64,000 bases of DNA from Blastobasis lacticolella (taxonomy: Eukaryota > Arthropoda > Insecta > Lepidoptera > Blastobasidae), in the NCBI GenBank assembly GCA_905147135.1, contig LR990054.1:17831001-17895000 (forward strand), in the 5' to 3' direction. The position numbers and the translations under genes are program-made. Positions 43,212 to 53,115 of the stretch are shown here, in pieces. A model generated the notes under the pieces. The model did no database searches. It was not told the origin of the DNA and saw only the letters and a program-made list of their open reading frames with translations. Position 1 is the stretch's first letter. The number at the start of each line of letters is the position of its first letter.

Positions 43212-43407
43212 TGTCCAGACTGACTTGTCTTATTTGGTTAAGGAAATTATGTATTTAAATGGATAATGTGCAGCAGTATTCGTTGAAATTCACATTCTAT
43301 GTGTTTCTTGTATAATTCTCGACATCTGTACACAATATATGTAGCGTGATTGATACGGCATGTCGTGATTTTGGGCATTGTTTGTTCACCAAATAAGACA
43401 AGTCAGT
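43212..43407 (+). mobile_element. Repeat M, copy 2, with 20-bp perfect TIRs
   Basis: 'actgacttgtcttatttggt' (43219-43238) is exactly complementary to 43388-43407, giving a 189-bp non-coding element. Homology to copy 1 (22421) starts about 7 bp outside the left TIR, so the true end may lie slightly further out. Confidence 0.7.
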
Positions 43408-43756
43408 TTAAACCATAGAGAAAATATTTACTAACGTAATAGAGCAGCCATCACAAACAAAAATATTGTACCAACCTGTCACGTGCGGGAGTGCAAGGGG
43501 AGGCTGCTAAGTCATAGAATGACCGATGAAATGTTATCATTTTCTTTATTTTTGGCCCTCGAATGGTTCGTACAGTTTTTAATGCACAACATGGCGTTTT
43601 TTTGAATATCCAAGCCACTGTCAGATTGGTCCGCGTCGCGCAATGTCTCAGAACTGACTGCGGCCACTGTTGTCCATGGACCGCAATGCGTCGTTCAAAG
43701 AAAATACTTGCGGTGTCTCCTCTATTACGTTAGTAAATATTTTCTCTATGGTTTAA
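43408..43756. mobile_element. 341-bp TIR element in TTAA target duplication
   Basis: Perfect 33-bp inverted repeats start 'accatagagaaaatattta' (43412) and end with the complement (43720-43752). Both ends abut TTAA (43408-43411, 43753-43756), the target of piggyBac-type transposases. No ORF, so non-autonomous. The piggyBac link is inference from the TTAA alone. Confidence 0.75.
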
Positions 43757-43816
43757 ACAGATCAAGGCTATTATAACCGATTTACATTGGTAAAGGACAG
43801 TAGTAAGTATTTTTAA

Positions 43817-44041
43817 CCCCCGACTAAACAGAGGGGAGTTATATGTTTGACATGTCTATCTGTGGCTCTGTGTATCTTATGTATCTGGCTGTGGCATCGT
43901 AGCTCCTGAAAGGGTGGACCGATTTCGATGCGGTTTTCCTTATTTGAAAGGCAGTTTAATCATAATTTAATTATAGCTTTGCTTCATTATAATGGGTTCA
44001 GTAGTTTAGGAAATATTTGAGTATATGTAAACTTGGTCGGG
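43817..44041 (+). repeat. Retroelement tail L, best copy
   Basis: 'cccccgactaaacagagggg', 'tttgacatgtctatctgtgg', 'gtggcatcgtagctcctg', 'ggaccgatttcgatgcggtt' and 'gggttcagtagtttaggaaa', ending 'taaacttggtcggg'. At least five more copies or scraps are in the window. Probably an RTE-type LINE 3' region (inference). Confidence 0.65.
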
Positions 44042-44110
44042 ATTTTCCGACATTTTCTGTCGGGTAGGTTATTGTCGTAATAACCCACCGACAGAAAATG
44101 GCGGAAAATC
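44041..44110. mobile_element. 70-bp hairpin abutting tail L
   Basis: 'gattttccgacattttctgt' and its far arm form a 32-bp stem with few mismatches (44041-44073 with 44079-44110). It begins exactly where the L copy ends. Confidence 0.55.
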
Positions 44111-44194
44111 ACAATCATCATTGTCAAAATTGTCGAGCTCAATTGATTGATTATTTCTTTTACGTCTTTTTTATGCTAAACTAGCTTCTTTTCC

Positions 44195-44510
44195 CGCGAC
44201 TTTGTTCACGTGGAAATCGTTTTTTAAAAGAATAGTTATATTTTTCCCGAGCGACCATATTAAATGACCTCCCTAATGAAGGGAAAGTACCCTACCCTAC
44301 ACCTACCCTTCACCTACCTTACACCTACCCTACACCTACCCTACAACTACCTTACACCTACTCAACACCTACCCTACAACTACTTACTTAACTTGTTTAA
44401 AAAAAAAGAATAAAAAGTTCTATGTCCTTCTCCTGGTTATAAGCTACCTCCCCACCAATTTTCAGCCAAATAGTGTAACTAACACGACTTTCTTTTATAT
44501 ATATAGATTT
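44195..44510 (+). repeat. Retroelement tail K, copy 5
   Basis: 'cccgcgactttgttcacgtgg' words precede a clean 'accctacacctaccctacac' array (44289-44385). After it, 'aagttctatgtccttctcc' and 'ccaccaattttcagccaaat' look like a retroelement 3' end. Confidence 0.55.
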
Positions 44511-45017
44511 GCTTATAATACCTATACCACTAAGCGCCGTAAGCTAGTTTTCCACCTAAATAACTTTCCTATATTTACACCTGCCACGCTGCAAAAGTTC
44601 CAGAAGAAGCTGGAAGTTCCAGGCGTCCAGGTGCAGCTTACAGATAACGAGCGTCCAACTAAAGTTATGCCAACAACCACTGAATAGACTTCATAGCGAA
44701 AATGAATACTTGCCATAAGGAATTGTTAGTAAACTAATGACTTTTAGTGGAAAGTTCTGCTTTCTGTGGAGGTAGATAAGGGAGGTTGTTAGATGTTTTT
44801 GATTGTTGGAATGTTGTTAAGAGATTGTGAAACTTGTGTTCTTTAACACAAAGACTGGTTTGCATTACAAACAGTTACTTTGTAACAAGTTTCTTTTCTT
44901 TGCGCATTTGTATTCGTGACTACGAAACGTGCAGTTGACAGCATCGGGCAAATTCATTTTTGCCAATGATAGTTTAAGTGAAAAAAATATGTACTAGATA
45001 TATTTTTTTACATTATT
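44511..45017. other. Unique sequence
   Basis: Nothing recognised. Confidence 0.4.
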
Positions 45018-45388
45018 GGACAATTCACACAGCGCCATCTAGCCCTAAAGAAAGCAAAGCTTGTGTTATGGGTGCCAGAAAACTGATAAACTACATTTTT
45101 TTAAACTTACATACATGGTGTTACATAATTATATATGTATTAAAACGATAGGTATAATTATTTCTGTCGTACGTGGAATAGTTGTACCTATCGTTTTAAT
45201 ATATTTAGCTCTCCATCCAGTTCACGGCTTCATACATACATATATTATGTAACACCCTATATATAATGCCCAAACCCATAAAATAAATTAACATTTATCA
45301 TTTCAATTTCTGCCCGGCCGGGAAACGAACCCAGAACCTCAGCGTGGCAGCCCTGCATTTTAACCAACTGAAACACGTAGGTTGTAAA
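45018..45388 (-). repeat. SINE-B copy split by a foldback element
   Basis: Right part (45257-45388) holds the head, with B box altered to 'gttcgtttccc' (minus). Left part (45018-45116) holds 'gcgccatctagccctaaag' and 'aaagcttgtgttatggg'. The insertion sits in the T/A-rich spacer of the SINE. Confidence 0.8.
45117..45256. mobile_element. 140-bp MITE nested in SINE-B
   Basis: Terminal inverted repeats 'ggtgttacataattatat' and complement of 'atatattatgtaacacc' (some indels). A second perfect 16-bp inverted repeat, 'attaaaacgataggta' (45139-45154) with 45185-45200, lies inside. TA-rich flanks make a TA target plausible. Confidence 0.7.
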
Positions 45389-45837
45389 ATTTTCTATCTA
45401 CTAACTACATTTTAAAGTCTTATCCACAGATAAACACTATGAGTAGATCCTCGTATAATCCGCACTAGAAATCTTACTTCCAAAGTCGAAAATGCCTTAG
45501 CACGTCGACAATTGGCACTAAAACCGAAATACACCTGTCTCATTCCCTCCAGGGTGAGGGAGAGAGGGGGAGCGCGAATTAGTTCACACATAAAATCGGG
45601 ACGTGTCATTGAACAAGATTAGGCATTTAGGCGGAGGCGAGACAGCTCCACACGTATTCTAGAAGATTAACAGCAATCCGTTGACTCGATATGAAAACCT
45701 GTTGAAGCCTACATTATCCGAGAGAAATATATGGGTAATATACTATTTGTAGACGCGTACGATGCGAAACGAAAAAATTGAATTTTTCATGCTTAAAATC
45801 AAAAATGTAAACCGTTTGAATCGAGATGACTATAAAT
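45389..45837. other. Unique sequence
   Basis: Nothing recognised. A 65-codon minus ORF at 45412-45609 is unremarkable. Confidence 0.4.
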
Positions 45838-45846
45838 ATCGATAAC

Positions 45847-46001
45847 TTTTATAAGGTATGTTCCGGGTTTCCTACCGTTGTCCCGTGACCATTATGCATG
45901 TAACTGCGTCGAAACATCGGGCTACTCGTATACAAAGGCAGGAAACCCGTAACATACCTTGAAAATGTGTGATAATAACTGCGATAGTTTAAAACATGTT
46001 A
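45847..46001 (+). mobile_element. 155-bp foldback element N, copy 2
   Basis: 'ggtatgttccgggtttccta' pairs with 'caggaaacccgtaacatacc', then 'gcgatagtttaaaacatg'. Perfect 9-bp direct repeats 'atcgataac' flank it (45838-45846, 46002-46010). Length and ends agree with copy 1 at 15697-15853. Confidence 0.65.
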
Positions 46002-46324
46002 ATCGATAACATACCAAAGCTACAACACCAAACAGCACCTATTACACCTCCTTCATCTAACAGAAACTCGGAAACCGATCGAGTCAAGATCTTCGCAGAG
46101 AATATGCGACGCAATACAAACGAAGTCTTCACCACCCCGATCACGTAGCGACACTAAGAAACTTACAAAGTACAACGATGTAGAAGCAGTGCAACTCCGA
46201 GACATCTCAACTACCTTCGCGAAGACAAAGCAAAAGCTCAGCTACAGTTACCCGCAAGACTTTGCGAAGTGAAGACATGCAACTCTGAGAAAGACGCGTG
46301 AGAAGTTTAACATGAAACTACATA

Positions 46325-46804
46325 CTCTATAGGAGGGGTTCTCAAACTTTTAGCTTCGCGAACCCCTGTTCAATTTTCCAGGTGACAGCGAATACCTAAA
46401 TAACTACACCTCCCCTCTTAACGAAAATAGTAAAATTGGCGGTTGAAGAAATTATGGTTTATATTAAGGTAACGAAATCAGTACAAAAAAATATATTTTT
46501 CATATTAATGCGATGGTGGGCTTGTTTCTTGTCGCAAATTGAGTAAATTCTAGGAATAATTGTGGACAATTTAACCTTAATTCTGACTCAGCACCAAGTC
46601 GATATCTGTATGTCGTTTTTATCATGACCAGATGCGAAAACCCACTCTCACATGAGTTCTAGCATGAGCGCGTCATCATATGCGCCGCATGCGCCTGCCA
46701 GTCGTCCAGCCACCATTACGTAAATCTTGTCGCGAACCCCCTACCATCGAATGGCGAAACCCTAGGGGTACGCGTATCCCACTTTGAGAAACCCTGCTCT
46801 ATAG
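46325..46804. mobile_element. 464-bp non-autonomous hAT element with TSD
   Basis: The left end 'gaggggttctcaaactttt' (from 46333) and the right end 'ctttgagaaaccctg' (to 46796) are imperfect TIRs, 12 of 15 matching. They have the 'cagnggttctcaaa' form well known from hAT elements. Flanks are perfect 8-bp duplications 'ctctatag' (46325-46332, 46797-46804), the hAT length. No transposase ORF. Confidence 0.85.
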
Positions 46805-47429
46805 GGACTCTTTTAAACTCTACCTGTATGTAGAGACAAACTCTATTTGTAGAGAGTCAAACTGTTTGAAAGCGAAGTTTGCTCGCACAGCCATTAATGA
46901 ATAGTTCAAACAGTGTTGAACGTTTATTCAAATATAAATTTTCCTTTATGAAACCTGCTGAGAACACTCTGAATAGCGTTAGTAAAATATTTGTAAATAA
47001 ATAAAGTGTAAGGGTTTACCAGACCGTAGCTAATTTATTGAAAGCACCATTAGGACTTTAAATAAAGTTGTAACGGTTTATTTATCGATGAAAATTCTAC
47101 TACACAACCCATATTTCTCCCAAACGTGGAAAGTTTTTTCTTACGGAGGTACTACATAGCAAATCGATGCTGGCTGCGTTTTTCGCTTCCAACTTTTTTC
47201 ATTTGTAAAGTTAATATCGTCCACCACCCGCCATTCCTTCCGAACGATGATTTAACATTATTGACTTTAATTTAAGAGGTTTTCTTTTGCGAGCTTCAGA
47301 CACTTCGATGAGCCCTCCTCGGCCGATGATGTGATCTTGAAAGCTATGAATAATCTATTCTTAATATACTCGCTTGTAAATGGGCCATTATAGCACCGAG
47401 TTTTACCAGACTTCCAAGGAAGGGTTATG
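46805..47429. other. Unique sequence
   Basis: Nothing recognised. Confidence 0.4.
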
Positions 47430-47790
47430 TTATGCGCGCGTATCTTATATGTATGTGTGTTTATAATTTCTTTTATTTCATATCTTCTAAACGGCTAAAT
47501 GTGTTTCGACAACTAAGATATCGTTAGATTCGTCTCAAACAGCCAAGTGTTCTGCACTCAAAAACAACCCGGATTTTGTATGATGGCCATATTCAATAGA
47601 AAAAAATCAGGGGTCACCCAGCGGGTCAATTAGTTTTGCCATGTATATAAGTAGCCTATATATAGCCCAGAAAAAATAAATGCTACAATTTATCCCGAAA
47701 CTTAAAGTGGTTCCCGCGGGAACGGGTCTGGAACGTTATAAGCTAATTTTACTCAAACGAAGTTGCGGGCAAAACCTAGTACTTTACGTG
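47430..47790 (+). repeat. Diverged retroelement tail
   Basis: 'cttctaaacggctaaatg' early and 'ggttcccgcgggaacggg' with 'aaacgaagttgcgggcaaaa' late are words I associate with insect retroelement 3' ends. Single copy here. Confidence 0.4.
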
Positions 47791-48430
47791 TAAACTTTCC
47801 CAGGTGCTTTTCGACTATACGAACAACATCATTAGGTACAAATCGAGACCGCAGCCGACGATATCCTGACGCCAGGTGATTAGTTCCCGTCCAACTGCGT
47901 TATAAATCGTCAAACTGTTGCCTGGGCTTTGAATATTTTATCCCCGCCCACCATTCCGTGATTGAGTCTTTATGAAGTTTGTAATTTGTCTTACATCGAC
48001 AACTCTGTGACGGCCTAATCAATAAGTTATTTGTAGTTCGATTTCAGGCATCGTTTTTACTTGATAAATAAATTTAAGGAATATTTATAATAATGGTTAC
48101 TAGAAAGGGCTTTAGAAAGTATTATTATAAAATTTAAGTAAATTGTGGCAGAAACAAGAAAGTTACTCTGCAATTTTACGTAATAGACTTCGACGTTATT
48201 AATTTTTGACAAGCAAATTATTTATTATTATGGAGATGGAGACTTACTTTATATTCATTTGTGTATAACTGTCATTGAAAATATCAATCCGTGATATTTT
48301 TGACACTTAATGACACGTTTTATTAATATAAATTTCATATTATAAAATGGAAATAGTATCTGCTTGATTATTGTATGTCCGAAATGGGGAAGTTGTTGAG
48401 ACTCATAATTTGACAAGTAACAACTTATTG
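47791..48430. other. Unique sequence
   Basis: AT-rich, no supported gene. Confidence 0.4.
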
Positions 48431-48600
48431 TACACAGTTCAACAATAAAAAAATATTCTATTCTATTCTTGGATGACGTGGGATCCTTCAAGAGATATTT
48501 GGTAATAGAGGTCTCATTAGACACTCAATAGAAAAAGTGGCGCCGCTGTTACTGATGTCCTTAAGCGGCGGTGACCACTTAGAATTGGGCGCTACGCGGT
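48431..48600. repeat. LINE-type tail and A-like module scrap
   Basis: 'caacaataaaaaaatattct' with 'attctattcttgg' is a retroposon-type 3' tail. 'gcggcggtgaccacttag' at 48572 resembles the end module shared by A and E. Confidence 0.35.
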
Positions 48601-49102
48601 GACTAGGCGGACGCGACACGTACGCGATTTGTAAGCGATAAGTTTATTATCAGTCATCGTTAGTTACATCAATTACATCAGTATTTTAGCAGTTTATGTA
48701 TAGTCTCAGTTCGGGTTAACTCCATACATCATCATCATCATCATTGGCCTTTGAGACCAATGTTAATATCATCTATTATAAATTATTTAAACAGCGACAC
48801 TGTAAATGATAACTAGTACCTTACAACTGATGTACGAGGCAATATTGTGGCAGTGGTCGATTTCAAAACGAATAGCCCCAACATTTACACTTTTCACTGT
48901 GAAACAGTCTGAAATGTAGAACAAAGAGCTCCCCACACCGTCCTTCAGAGCGATCGCGCTATCCCTCGCTCAGATGGCAATAAATGGCAAGCTCACATCT
49001 GAATGCAAACTTGAGGACGAAGCAAATACGTGTATGAATACATTCATCATTTATGACGTCGTCGTGAACGAGAGCATTTATCATCTGTTGCATCGTGTGC
49101 GA
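48601..49102. other. Unique sequence
   Basis: Contains a short (CAT)n run at 48727-48744. Nothing else recognised. Confidence 0.4.
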
Positions 49103-49190
49103 CAGCGGTTCTCAAAGTGTGAGCGCAGAGCCCACTTAGGGAACGGGTGAAGTGGGGGAGTGGGAGGTAAGGGGGCGAGACGAGGCTATA
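49103..49190 (+). mobile_element. hAT left-end remnant
   Basis: 'cagcggttctcaaagtgtga' matches the hAT end form also seen at 46333. No matching right end is found downstream. Confidence 0.45.
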
Positions 49191-49364
49191 GCAGACGTAT
49201 GGCAATAGAGTGTGAAAATTAGTCCTGATATCGACTTGCGACTATAATCCATCTTTTTTCATTCAAAGTTCGACATTATTTTGCTCAGTTCAGACGTCTA
49301 TAAACTATCCCCAAGCAAAAACTCATGTCCATATATTTGTCAATGACATACATATAACATGAGT

Positions 49365-49492
49365 GGTGTATATATACTAAGTATGTATTTAAAATATATA
49401 TAAGTAGTTTATCAGTTTTCTGGCACCATAACGCAAGCATTGCTTACTTGGGGCTTGATGGCGCTGTGTGAATTGTTCAAGCATATTTATTT
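49365..49492 (+). repeat. SINE-B 3' half
   Basis: From 'gtggtgtatatatactaag' through 'gcaagcattgcttacttgg' to 'gcgctgtgtgaattgttc'. Confidence 0.75.
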
Positions 49493-49503
49493 ACATACAA
49501 TAC

Positions 49504-49650
49504 ATACATATTATACATATAACACCCAGACCCGTAACAAAATTTTAAATTCATCACTTAAATTTCTGCTCGGCCGGGAATTGAACCCGGGACCTCTGCA
49601 TGGTACCCTCTTTCGGCATGTTAACCAACTCAACCACTCAGGTTGTGAAA
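49504..49650 (-). repeat. SINE-B 5' half, inverted
   Basis: 'ataacacccagacccgtaac' to the head with minus-strand B box 'ggttcaattcc' and 'cctgagtggttgagttgg'. With the preceding feature it makes an inverted, tail-joined pair of half SINEs. Confidence 0.8.
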
Positions 49651-50427
49651 TGAACATCGAGAAAGGATCCGGAAGAAATAGTCCGGAACGAAATAAAACG
49701 CCGGCAGAAATATTGCACTGAAACTGCAAAACTGTTCCAAGCAGAATATTCCCCCAGTCACGGAAAACCTAATTTAATGTAGGTACGTGGATCTTGGAAG
49801 ATTGGGAAGCGCCGGCGTGCGGGATTGAAGTGCAAACTCGTTGGCGCTGACTGCAAATCGTTGGCTGTTTGCTCCCGACGGGATGGGATGGGCCATTATG
49901 CTCGCAGCTTAAGTTGTGCAACACGTTTCAAGATTTGAATCAAGAACACTCGTAAACGGTATGAGGAATATATTAACGGTAAGATTGCAAATTGGACTCG
50001 AAGTTGAGACGGAAGAATCTTTTTCCAAGGTTCTGTGGCCGAAGGGTGGAAAAGGAACCGTGTAACTAAGTCTGCCCGTCCGTCTGTCTGTCTGTCACAG
50101 GGCTACATCAATCTAATCTAATGTATATTTGGAAATTTTCGTAGAATATGAGGTGGTTATACTATATGAGTACTATAACATGGTCGTTGGAACAATAAAT
50201 GTAATTAAGGAGGTCCCCCATACAAAAAAGCTTCTTTCAGCGTTTTTGGGGTTATTCAATTTTTTTGTCTATCGATTACTTATACATACAATAAAACATG
50301 AAACTTATATTTCTAACCTGAGACTGAACCACATAATTATTTTATATATGAGAGTGAGGTAAACGTTTTAAAAAGCGAAAATTATGCAATTTCCTGCAAA
50401 AAGTGTAGCGCCAAACCGTAACTTCAA
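49651..50427. other. Unique sequence
   Basis: A (TCTG)n-like 'ccgtctgtctgtctgtc' at 50079-50096 and a 77-codon AT-rich ORF (50129-50362), not recognised. Confidence 0.4.
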
Positions 50428-50508
50428 GAGAGGTAGGGCATAGCGGGGTATCTCGTTCGAATTGGAGCCGCCCGACTGGGGAAGTACCTCCACCTTACAG
50501 AATATCGC

Positions 50509-50511
<3 letters not shown>

Positions 50512-50545
<34 letters not shown>

Positions 50546-51846
50546 CCAACGCAAAGGAAATGGGCACCCTTCGGTAATGCGGTTGGAAGGGAGGAGGTGA
50601 ACTCTCATGAGTATCCCAGCCGGCCGGCCGGACTGGTTATGCACGACTCGCCAAAAGAACCTAGGCGCATACGTACTAAACACCCCCTGGAAGCACCTGT
50701 AGCCATAAGGGCCTTTCAGGTTTCATCGGATGCTACACCCCGTAGGGACGGGGTGCGCTCAACGTCACTCCTTACGGAGCATACGCTGGAGAATTTATAG
50801 CGAGACCCCAGAAGGGGGTCCCGCTGCCGTGGATTGGGATTGGGGGCCTACGGGGGCCGCTGAAACGGCATGGGGGGGCTCTGTTGAGTCGTCCTGAGCC
50901 TCCAGGAGGAGGTTCAGGGCGCTCGACAGTTCGTCGGGGGGATCCGCGAGGACGTGTCTCGGTCTCCGTACCACGTGGCCGGAGACCGGGCGGGGAGCGT
51001 AGGCTGCTGCCTCTCGCACGAGCGGGTTGGGGTGCTCCTCCGCGGCCTTGAAAAAGGTCTCGGAGAGCGTTCTAAGAAACTGCTGCAGGGTAGGCAGGTC
51101 CATGTCACGGTGTAGGTCCGCATTGCGGACGTACCATGGAGCCGCCGTTGCCCTACGGCAGAAGATGTTCTGCACAATTTGCAGTTTCTTAGTGACGTGG
51201 GAGCTCGCGTGAGCGAAGACGGGGGAGGCGTATGTCAACACCGGTCGAATGCACACCCTGTAGAGGGTTCGCTTGTTCCTGAGGGACATTTTACTGAATC
51301 GACCCAACATACTGTTGAGGCGACCCAGGTAGAAACGGGCGGTGCGGCACACTCTTTCGACATGGGGCCGGAAAGTGAGCCTTTTGTCAAGCGTGACGCC
51401 TAGATATTTTACAGCGCGCTGCCAGGGAACTAGTTTCCCTTGCATGCGGAGGGGAGGGGGGTCGCTGTCACCCCGTCTGCGCTTAACATCGAAGCAAACC
51501 GCGGAGCTCTTCTCCGGATTCACTTCGATGCGCCACAGTTTGAACCAAGCTTCGAGCTTGTTCACCGCCTTTTGGAGCTTTGCCATGGGTGGCCTTCGCC
51601 CTTTGGCGTAGATTGCCGTGTCGTCGGCGAAAAGGGACAGTTGCACCCCGTTGTCGGGGACGGGAATATCGTTCGTGTACGATATATAGAGTAGGGGAGA
51701 GAGTACAGAGCCTTGCGGGACGCCGGCCTTCAGTTGACGTGGGGAAGACAAAGTACCTTCGTGTCTGAACCGAAAGGTACGGTGTTTTAAATAGGACGCT
51801 ACTAATCGGACGAGTCGATCGGAGAGACCAAGCTTGTATAGCTTGT
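50512..51846 (-). mobile_element. 5'-truncated jockey-like LINE 3
   Basis: The poly(A) complement is 32 T (50512-50543). The 3' UTR occupies 50544-50794, the ORF2 fragment 50795-51846. The 5' end lies inside RT, as expected for aborted reverse transcription. No clean target duplication; only 'agct' is shared at both junctions. Confidence 0.85.
50795..51846 (-). pseudogene. LINE 3: ORF2 reverse transcriptase, C-terminal 350 codons
   Basis: An open frame from the truncation point to a natural stop. Blocks in order: 'LGLSDRLVRLVASYLKHRTF' (segment after RT block A), 'KAGVPQGSVLSPLLYISYTN' (block B), 'LFADDTAIY' (catalytic FADD box), 'VNPEKSSAVCF', 'VKYLGVTLDKRL' and the jockey-type thumb and tail with 'YTNDIP' and 'RPVLTYASPVFAH'. 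High GC compared with the flanks. Lost: endonuclease, RT fingers and the first catalytic Asp. Cannot be active, though both Asp of FADD remain. The C-terminal tail is Ala/Pro/Ser-rich. Order and motifs fit the jockey clade; overlapping ORFs on both strands are shadows. Confidence 0.93.
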
Positions 51847-52118
51847 AAAAAATAATACTCTTTTAAATAGTATTGTGTTTCTGCCGGTGAGTAAGGTTTC
51901 CAGTGCTCCATGGGGTGGGGATTTGGGGAACCGTGGCTTTGGCAGTGGAGTGGCATTTGCTTTTTGCTGCCAGAGCAACGTGTTATAGAGATGGGCAACG
52001 CATTAGCGATACTCTTGGTGTTGCTAATGTCTATAGGCAGTGGTGACCACTTTCCATCAGGTGGCCCGCTTGCCTGTTTGTCTAACGTATGACATAAAAA
52101 AAAAAAAAAAAAAAAAAC

Positions 52119-52510
52119 TAGCAAACACTACACCCGAGACGGTATTGCGAAGTTCTCATATACAGAAGGATATTTGGAAAAAGAACGGCTCGGATATTAT
52201 GGGCTGCGAAAAAGGAGTTACCTAACATTTCTCTCTTTTATGACCTAACCGATTTCCCCTTTCATTTCAGATACACATACTCGTACGTTATTGTTCTTTG
52301 CCATAACCATAAAGTACAATATACACGGGCTATATGGCCAAAAATTACAGTTGCCTTAGCATTTTTTCATACGCACCCATTTCATAACAGTCGACTCGTA
52401 GATAATGGAGTTTAGGAATCCTTTCTGGGAGTCACCAGAGGTATCTAATGAAAAAACGTGTTAAAAATCATAGCGGTCTTCACGCTATTCTTTTATTTTT
52501 TATTTTAGTC
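52119..52510. other. Unique sequence
   Basis: Nothing recognised. Confidence 0.4.
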
Positions 52511-52680
52511 TTGCCAGGCATTTGACCGCCATTTCTTCTGGTGGTAAGCAATGCGGACGAAGATGGAGCATGCTCGTCTAGAGACAGCCTATTATTCACT
52601 ATGGCCTAGAAGGCGTCCTGATTATAATGGTCAGGGTACACTCGTAGACAACGTGTTCCATTCCTTAGCCGTACGTTTTA
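52511..52680 (-). repeat. Repeat T, copy 2
   Basis: 'caggcatttgaccgccattt', 'tggtggtaagcaatgcgga', 'agatggagcatgctcgtcta' and 'gcctattattcactatggcc' match copies at 40858 and 53853. The 'ctggtggtaag' word parallels the end module of A and E. Confidence 0.6.
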
Positions 52681-52960
52681 TAAATTACGCGTACTTTGCC
52701 AATTACATGCACGACCCTTACCATCGTATCACCGTCCTCTCTTTGTTTAAGACCTTAGAAACAGCCGAAATACACCGTACACCTTTACCGTCCCTTGTTT
52801 GGTACAAAAAAAAAGAAACATTACGGTATTATAAGAAATTATAATCAAAAACATGATTTTGTCACAATTTCGTGAATAAGGCTGAGATAACACACTGTTG
52901 GGGGATGGCGTTCTCTTATACTGTGCTACGTGTTACAGAGAGATATCGACATACAATTAT

Positions 52961-53115
52961 CCAGTATAAAAGGAGCTAACATTGCTATACGCGTCTATAG
53001 AGACTTTAGCTCATCTTATACTGGATTTTTAGCTCGATATGCTGTAAATATCTAGTATAACAGGAGCTAGCGTTGCTACGCTCATCCATAGAGACGCTAG
53101 CTCATCTTATACTGG
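52961..53115. repeat. Repeat H, two tandem foldback units
   Basis: Unit 1 (52961-53024) and unit 2 (53052-53115) each run 'agtataa..ggagct' to 'tagctcatcttatactgg' with pairing ends. The linker 'agctcgatatgctgtaaa' between them also precedes the copy at 6365, so the repeating period is about 90 bp. Confidence 0.65.

Larger units (their letters stand above)
50428..52118 (+). repeat. Family A, copy 8, split by a LINE
   Basis: The 5' part (50428-50511) runs from 'gagaggtagggcatagcggg' to 'cagaatatcgcagc'. The 3' part resumes near 51847 at 'aaataatactcttttaaat' and ends in about 22 A (52097-52118). The intact copy at 26706 reads straight across this point, which proves insertion. Confidence 0.85.

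Noticed and set aside
51027..51768. Plus-strand ORFs across the LINE 3 region
   Set aside because: Shadows of the GC-rich RT frame on the minus strand.
51910..52092. Protein-like ORFs 'MGWGFGEPWLWQW...' and 'GDHFPSGGP', also at 10039, 14238, 19768, 26845, 40882 and 51483
   Set aside because: They are translations of family A on either strand and recur wherever the repeat lies. Frames break between copies.
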